Part shown: positions 59,802-64,000 of the stretch, in pieces
Numbering within the stretch: position 1 is the stretch's first letter
Layout: each line of letters opens with the position of its first letter
From: JANLTX01 sp049840835
GTDB taxonomy: Bacteria; Armatimonadota; Armatimonadia; Armatimonadales; Armatimonadaceae
NCBI GenBank assembly: GCA_049840835.1
Contig: JASGJG010000036.1
Coordinates: 124,001-188,000 of the forward strand
DNA: 64,000 nucleotides
Direction of reading: 5' to 3'
The notes under the pieces: model-generated
Told to the model about the DNA's origin: nothing
What the model saw: the letters and a program-made list of their open reading frames with translations, nothing else
Database searches by the model: none
Position numbers and translations under genes: made by a program

Positions 59802-60614
59802 TCAGGTGAGTTTGCAGTAGAAGCACCCCACGCGGCAAGTTTCCTCGAAGCCAAGCTTCTGGTAGATAGAGAATCCCATGGGAGAAGATTGTAGTATTCC
59901 CACTCGATACTCCCTCTCTCGGGCATCTATAAGAGGCTGGAGAGTAACCGCTGTTCCAACCCCCTTGCCGCGCACGTCGGGCAGTGTGCCCACGTTGTAG
60001 ATTCCAGCAACGCCAGCACTGTAGTAAACCAGGGAGGTGGCCACCGGTATACCATCCAGGTAGGCGGTATAGAAGCTTTGAGGGAATTCTAAGCCCAGTC
60101 CCAGCATCAGGTCATAGGTAGCGGCCTCTGTGTCTTCGGGGAATCCAAAAATCTTGGTAAGCAGATGAGCGTAGGGACGTAAAGACTCTGTATCGTCTAC
60201 TCTTTTGATTTCAAGCCCGGATACACCGGGAACGTTTTCGGGCAGCTTACTCAGGTCTGCCGCCATACCGGGAGGACCTTCTTTATATTCAAAGCCATGA
60301 GGCACTAGAAGGGCTTCCCAGCTCTCCTTCGAAACGCCTTCTTCTAACCACAAGCCCATACTGCCAACGTTCTTTGACCGGAAATATGTCTGCGCTTCAC
60401 AAATGAGTGCAGAGTCTGCGGGTGTGGCATCACGGGAACTGAGCAGGCTATTGAACCAGAAATGGGGATGCGGAACTTGCCAGCGAATCAGGCCATCAGC
60501 TTGAGTGAACTCGGCTACGGGCGAGTGTTCGAACTGGCGAAAGAAGTTATACAGGTTGCCTTTATTGGCAGTAGTAAACGCAGAAGGCGATAGCTCGGTC
60601 AGTATTTCAGACAT
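59802..60614 (-). CDS. GNAT-family acetyltransferase
   Basis: 270 aa. C-terminal GNAT domain with the acetyl-CoA loop LPDVRGKGVGTAVTLQPL (R-x-x-G-x-G/A pattern) and FSIYQKLGFEE. The N-terminal 120 residues look like a degenerate second GNAT fold. Substrate unknown. Monocistronic. Confidence 0.85.
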   Translation of the reverse strand: MSEILTELSPSAFTTANKGNLYNFFRQFEHSPVAEFTQADGLIRWQVPHPHFWFNSLLSSRDATPADSALICEAQTYFRSKNVGSMGLWLEEGVSKESWEALLVPHGFEYKEGPPGMAADLSKLPENVPGVSGLEIKRVDDTESLRPYAHLLTKIFGFPEDTEAATYDLMLGLGLEFPQSFYTAYLDGIPVATSLVYYSAGVAGIYNVGTLPDVRGKGVGTAVTLQPLIDAREREYRVGILQSSPMGFSIYQKLGFEETCRVGCFYCKLT

Positions 60615-60858
60615 TTTCCTATCCTCAATTCATGAACCCAAAGTATGGCGATTTGTTTATTTTATGGCAGCAGTTGTTCCTCCTACTGAAACTACGGATG
60701 GAGCACTCCTGTCATAGGGAAAACCAGTAGTGGCGTTAAGCGTCCCTGGTAGACTGGTATCTTAAGAGCAGCATGCCCATCTTCGACATTCCCCTCCTCC
60801 ACCCATTCAACTTAAAGGCACCTCCGTAACGACCATACTGCCAACGGGGGCGACGCGC

Positions 60859-62319
60859 TTGAAGAACCTGACGCTTACCTGGGGCGATGTGGTTATCACC
60901 GCCGACGATGGTGAATTGTTGATACAGGATGGCACGGTAGCCCGGCTCAGCGTTACTGGGAACATCAATTTGACTCGTGGGCCGGACCACATGACTGCTA
61001 CCCGGCTGGCTATCACAAACGAGACCATGGTGGCCGAAGGGGTAGTACTCATCGGGCCACCACTGCGCTTCGAGAGCAATCGACTTACCGGGAAGATCGG
61101 GCAGACACTGACCCTGGATGCCCCCACGGTCGGCTCGCTTACCGGAGAACTGAAGATACAGGCAAAGAGCCTCCAGCTGGAGAAGAACGGTCAGATGTCT
61201 CTTACGGAGGCACAGATAAAACTCTGGGGCGCGCGGCTGATTCGGGTGAAGCCAGCTTCGCTAAAGCTGGGCGGCGATCAGAGCACCCAGGGTGGACCGT
61301 CCCTGCCACTTACCTATCGATCCTCGGCCATCAGCGGGCAGGTGTTAGGTCTGCGTATTCCGTTCAAGGTGTACGGGTTCAATGCCCTCGGTGATATTGA
61401 TCAGACATCACGGCGTGGGGTGCAGTATGGTCTGGCGCTCCAAAAAAATCTTGCCCTACGCTCGACTCCTGGTGACTGGCGCCGTGTGCCGCTGGGGGTA
61501 GACCCGAAGCTGCCTATGCCGAATGCCTGGAGTGTAGCCCGACCAGAAAAAGTGGATACGCTTCTACTGGCCGATGATATTCTCTCGCAACCATCGCAGG
61601 TACGCACTCGAACCTGGACGGATGCTGTGCGCGCGGATATCGGGATACAGTGGCAGCATCACCGTGAGTTCGCCACACGCCGCCAGGGACCATTGCTGCT
61701 CTCGAAAAAGCCAGAGGTCATCTACTCGGCGACCTATCCACTCAGCCCGGCTCGTGTTCCACTAACACGCAATGGTATGACCACGGTTCGCTGGACCGCA
61801 TTTCTGGAAGCCGCCACCGGGCGCTATGAAGAAGTCCGGCTCGGCGCCACCAACCAGACTATATCGGCGAATCGCACGGGCTACTCCGCAGGGGTCGCCA
61901 GCTCGCCCCTATTAGTTGGTAAGGACCTGCTCGCCGGTGTCCAGTTACGCCAGACACATCTGCGCTACTCCGGCGATAAGCACTTCAATATCAACGAAAT
62001 TGGCACCGGTCTGGAGTGGAAACCTGCTCCCTATGCTGGCCTTGGCGTCGCTGTGATTCGGCGTAATCTGAGAGGCGAGACCCCGTTCTTCTTCGACCAG
62101 GTAGATGCCGCGGATGAAGGTCAACTCCGCATTCGCTTCCCCATAACTCGGAAGCTGGCAGGTGGAATTCTGGCCCGCCGTGATCTGAAACAGGGCCATA
62201 CCTTCGACACGGAGTACACCATTGCGGTGCGTAGTGCGGGTATTGAGCCCCGCCTGACCTATCGCACTCTGAACCGCCAGCTCGGTCTACGTTTTGCCCT
62301 ACCCGCCTTCGAGAGGTAG
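60859..62319 (+). CDS. LptD/OstA-like outer-membrane assembly protein, N-terminus uncertain
   Basis: 486 aa from a TTG; homologous sequence seems to extend upstream (IQLKGTSVTTILPTG from about 60816) in the same frame without any start codon, while ATG 60771 opens another frame, so a frameshift near 60810 is likely. The N-terminal half has OstA-fold repeats (VTGNINLTRGPDHMTATRLA). The C-terminal half has alternating strands of a barrel (AGVQLRQTHLRYSG, LAGGILARRDL, PRLTYRTLNRQLGLRFALP). A role in LPS or lipid export is consistent with kdsA/kdsB. No signal peptide is visible. Confidence 0.6.
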   Translation: MKNLTLTWGDVVITADDGELLIQDGTVARLSVTGNINLTRGPDHMTATRLAITNETMVAEGVVLIGPPLRFESNRLTGKIGQTLTLDAPTVGSLTGELKIQAKSLQLEKNGQMSLTEAQIKLWGARLIRVKPASLKLGGDQSTQGGPSLPLTYRSSAISGQVLGLRIPFKVYGFNALGDIDQTSRRGVQYGLALQKNLALRSTPGDWRRVPLGVDPKLPMPNAWSVARPEKVDTLLLADDILSQPSQVRTRTWTDAVRADIGIQWQHHREFATRRQGPLLLSKKPEVIYSATYPLSPARVPLTRNGMTTVRWTAFLEAATGRYEEVRLGATNQTISANRTGYSAGVASSPLLVGKDLLAGVQLRQTHLRYSGDKHFNINEIGTGLEWKPAPYAGLGVAVIRRNLRGETPFFFDQVDAADEGQLRIRFPITRKLAGGILARRDLKQGHTFDTEYTIAVRSAGIEPRLTYRTLNRQLGLRFALPAFER

Positions 62320-62324
62320 AGAGG

Positions 62325-62330
62325 TATAAT
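62325..62330 (+). promoter_or_regulatory. -10 box of gpsA (leaderless type)
   Basis: Perfect TATAAT ending 6 nt before the GTG at 62337; no Shine-Dalgarno. Confidence 0.65.
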
Positions 62331-62336
62331 CGCGCT

Positions 62337-63342
62337 GTGATTGGGGTAGCTACCGTCCTTGGGGCGGGTTCTTGGGGGACAGCGCTGGCGCTGCTGCTAG
62401 CGGAGGGTGGCGAGGTCCGGTTGTGGGAGTACTCTGCGGAGCGCGCCCGGCGGCTCGCCCACGACCGAGAGAACCGGCAGTACCTGGCCGGAAACACTTC
62501 CCCGATGCCCTGATTTCCACCAATGACCTTGCTGGGGCACTCAGGCAGCCTCGTTGGTTGTATTGGCCGTACCCAGCGGCGCGGCGGCAAGAGCGCTCTC
62601 CGAAGCGGCACCCTATCTTCCTCAGATGCGATTCTGGTGCTTGCCTCCAAAGGTATCGACCCGACAACTCTGGAAACCCCTGCCGATGTTGCGGCGCGCC
62701 TAGTGCCTGGCCTACCCGTCGTCGCGCTCTCCGGGCCGAACCTGGCACGTGAGGTCGCCTGTGGGGTGCCGACAGGCAGCCGTAGCTGCCTCAGAGAGCG
62801 CACAGGCAGCCACTATCGTTGCTGAGCGTTTCAACCGCCCCACGTTTCGTACCTATGTCAGCAGCGATATTCGCGGTGTGGAACTGGGTGGCGCCGTAAA
62901 AAACGTGTTAGCGATTGCGGGCGGAGTAAGCGATGGTCTGGGCTATGGCGATAACACCAAGGCTGCCCTGCTGACCCGTGGTCTCTCCGAAATGGCCCGC
63001 CTGGGTGTCGTACTGGGCGCCCACAAGGAGACCTTCTACGGCCTCGCGGGAGTCGGCGACCTGATTGCGACAGCTGCCAGCCGCCTCTCTCGTAACTGGC
63101 GTGTGGGCAACGGTCTGGCACAGGGCAAACCACTTCCCGAAATCCTGACTGAGCTAGGTCAGGTTGCCGAAGGTGTTCCCACGGCGTCTGCTGTCGTTGC
63201 GCTGGCTCAGCGCCATAGTCTGGAGCTACCCGTGTGCGCCTCGGTACATGCGCTTCTGCAGGGCAAGTTTACTCCAGAGGAGGCCGTAAATCGTCTCACC
63301 GTAGGACGGTCGGCCCGATTCGAGAGTGAGCCTATCGTTTAG
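62337..63342 (+). pseudogene. gpsA: Glycerol-3-phosphate dehydrogenase [NAD(P)+] GpsA, four frameshifts
   Basis: GTG 62337 begins VIGVATVLGAGSWGTALALL (NAD-binding). The homologous sequence then hops frame: FPDALISTNDLAGAL near 62510, QAASLVVLAVPSGAAARAL near 62542, DAILVLASKGIDPTTLE near 62630, VVALSGPNLAREVACGVPT, and from about 62775 AAVAASESAQAATIVAERFN through LGGAVKNVLAIAGGVSDGLGYGDN to 63342. Every conserved block is present. GpsA makes sn-glycerol-3-phosphate for phospholipids and is normally needed. The four indels suggest sequence error or recent inactivation. Confidence 0.85.
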
Positions 63343-63359
63343 GGCATTCTGGCAACTAT

Positions 63360-63393
63360 TTCTAAATTCGGATAAAATTATCTTAATTTAGAA
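63360..63393 (+). promoter_or_regulatory. Palindromic operator and promoter of the Rrf2 gene
   Basis: TTCTAAATT (63360-63368) and AATTTAGAA (63385-63393) form perfect 9-bp arms around 16 bp that include TAAAAT (63373-63378), a likely -10. The right arm ends on the A of the ATG start codon. Rrf2 dimers bind such dyads, so autoregulation is probable. Confidence 0.65.
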
Positions 63394-63812
63394 TGATACT
63401 CTCACAGACTGCCGAGTACGCACTCCGAGCTATGGCTTATCTGGCCGAGCAGGGAGTGGCAGCGCCGATTCCTCCTATAGCGGCAGCCACTAAGACCCCG
63501 CCAGATTATCTAGCGAAGGTTATGCAGTTGCTGGCGCAAGCCGAGCTGGTGGTCGGGAAACGCGGACGAACCGGGGGGTACGCTCTGGCTCGACCTGCAG
63601 GAGAGACCACAGTACTGGAGATTATCAACGCGGTTGACCCTATTCGGCGTATCTATTCCTGTCCGCTCAGCCTTCCCCACCATGCAACAAAACTCTGCCC
63701 ACTACATCGCCGGTTAGATGCGGCAGCAGCCTATCTGGAGCAGGCGTTTGGCACAACTACGCTGGCCGATATCATCGCGGAGCCTATCTTCGCCGAGGGA
63801 CCGGATAAGTGA
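63393..63812 (+). CDS. Rrf2-family transcriptional regulator
   Basis: 139 aa. Winged HTH: SQTAEYALRAMAYLAEQG, TPPDYLAKVMQLLAQAELV, KRGRTGGYALARPAGETTVLEII. Two cysteines remain in the effector region (YSCPLSLPHHATKLCPLHRRL; Cys90 and Cys102) with His between. The three-Cys iron-sulfur pattern of IscR/NsrR is absent, so the sensed signal is uncertain. The stop overlaps the next gene as GTGA. Confidence 0.9.
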   Translation: MILSQTAEYALRAMAYLAEQGVAAPIPPIAAATKTPPDYLAKVMQLLAQAELVVGKRGRTGGYALARPAGETTVLEIINAVDPIRRIYSCPLSLPHHATKLCPLHRRLDAAAAYLEQAFGTTTLADIIAEPIFAEGPDK

Positions 63813-64000
63813 AGCGAGCAAGTGTTGTTGTATTGCTCACGGGGCTAGCCATCCTTCCTGCATTTTTCGGGCGGGCACAGACGGGTGACCCAAACGCGCT
63901 GGCAGATTATTTAGACCCAAAAATATCGGCAACAGGACCGGTGGAGAAACTGAAAGAGAAGCTCGATAAGGGAGAGTTGAAGCTGAGTTATGAGAGCGGG
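63809..64000 (+). CDS. Exported protein, 5' part only
   Basis: GTG 63809 overlaps the Rrf2 stop. It begins with a signal peptide (VVVLLTGLAILPAFFGRAQ) then TGDPNALADYLDPK and a Lys-rich helix. It continues beyond the window. As partner of an Rrf2 regulator it may be an exported redox or heme protein, but no motif is yet visible. Confidence 0.6.
   Translation, partial: MKRASVVVLLTGLAILPAFFGRAQTGDPNALADYLDPKISATGPVEKLKEKLDKGELKLSYESG

Noticed and set aside
1..64000. tRNA or rRNA genes
   Set aside because: No T-loop GGTTCRANNCC with matching cloverleaf and no rRNA-like stretch was found by eye.

Overview
The window looks like a chromosomal segment of a diderm (Gram-negative-type) bacterium with about 58-60% GC, most plausibly from the Armatimonadota. 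The evidence is the H-X9-DG type prepilin with its FTLIELLVV / ILAAILFPVFAQAR N-terminus at 12.9 kb, a Kdo-LPS block, a LptD/OstA-like protein, and many secreted proteins with no close named family. The phylum call is inference from protein style. No rRNA, tRNA, CRISPR array, prophage or transposase gene was seen.

Layout. 0-5 kb: end of a rhomboid protease, a 209-bp palindromic repeat, a secreted caspase-like protease with an unknown partner. 4.3-7.2 kb: hisB, a second copy of the repeat, then hisH-hisA overlapping two coiled-coil membrane proteins and a hydrolase. 7.2-11.3 kb: cytochrome-c-peroxidase-like lipoprotein, methyltransferase, ribF, truB. 11.3-15.1 kb: a candidate small RNA, an inverted-repeat element, a PARG-like enzyme, prepilin, AhpD-like protein and an NQ-heptad protein. 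15.1-20.2 kb: HTH regulator divergent from an overlapping operon FGE-like / GT9 / GT9 / kdsB, with kdsA 5 bp behind. 20.2-32.3 kb: WGN-repeat exported protein, deacetylase, CBS-DUF1385 fusion, a degenerate ArgRS, an exported glycosidase-like protein with a PfkB kinase, two paralogous exported helical proteins, HtrA, serine hydrolase. 32.3-37.5 kb: pheA, accD-accA, Uma2, an overlapping DUF6249-like / ECF sigma / small membrane protein operon. 37.5-47.4 kb: TSUP permease, DHFR-like, mgtE with a structured leader, ClC channel, an acyltransferase carrying ankyrin repeats, ABC-F. 47.4-52.9 kb: an inverted-repeat element, DUF2231, two Lgt-like paralogues, three small membrane paralogues, three zinc-ribbon membrane proteins. 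52.9-55.9 kb: a radical SAM enzyme of the MJ0619/Tes type and a DUF692-like (MNIO) cassette with a 50-codon ORF. 55.8-64 kb: GT2, small proteins, an esterase and HerA-type ATPase (both frameshifted), GNAT, LptD-like barrel, frameshifted gpsA, Rrf2 regulator.

Two window-wide features stand out. First, many genes have a TANNNT -10-like hexamer ending only 5-7 nt before the start codon with no Shine-Dalgarno, the signature of leaderless transcripts; genes inside operons instead overlap the previous stop as ATGA, GTGA or TGATG. Against that background the few genes with long leaders (mgtE, the WGN-repeat gene, the prepilin) are conspicuous. Second, six otherwise well-conserved genes (TSUP, mgtE, ClC, esterase, HerA, gpsA) carry one to four single-base frameshifts, concentrated at 37-43 and 57-63 kb. 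This suggests residual assembly indels or local gene decay.
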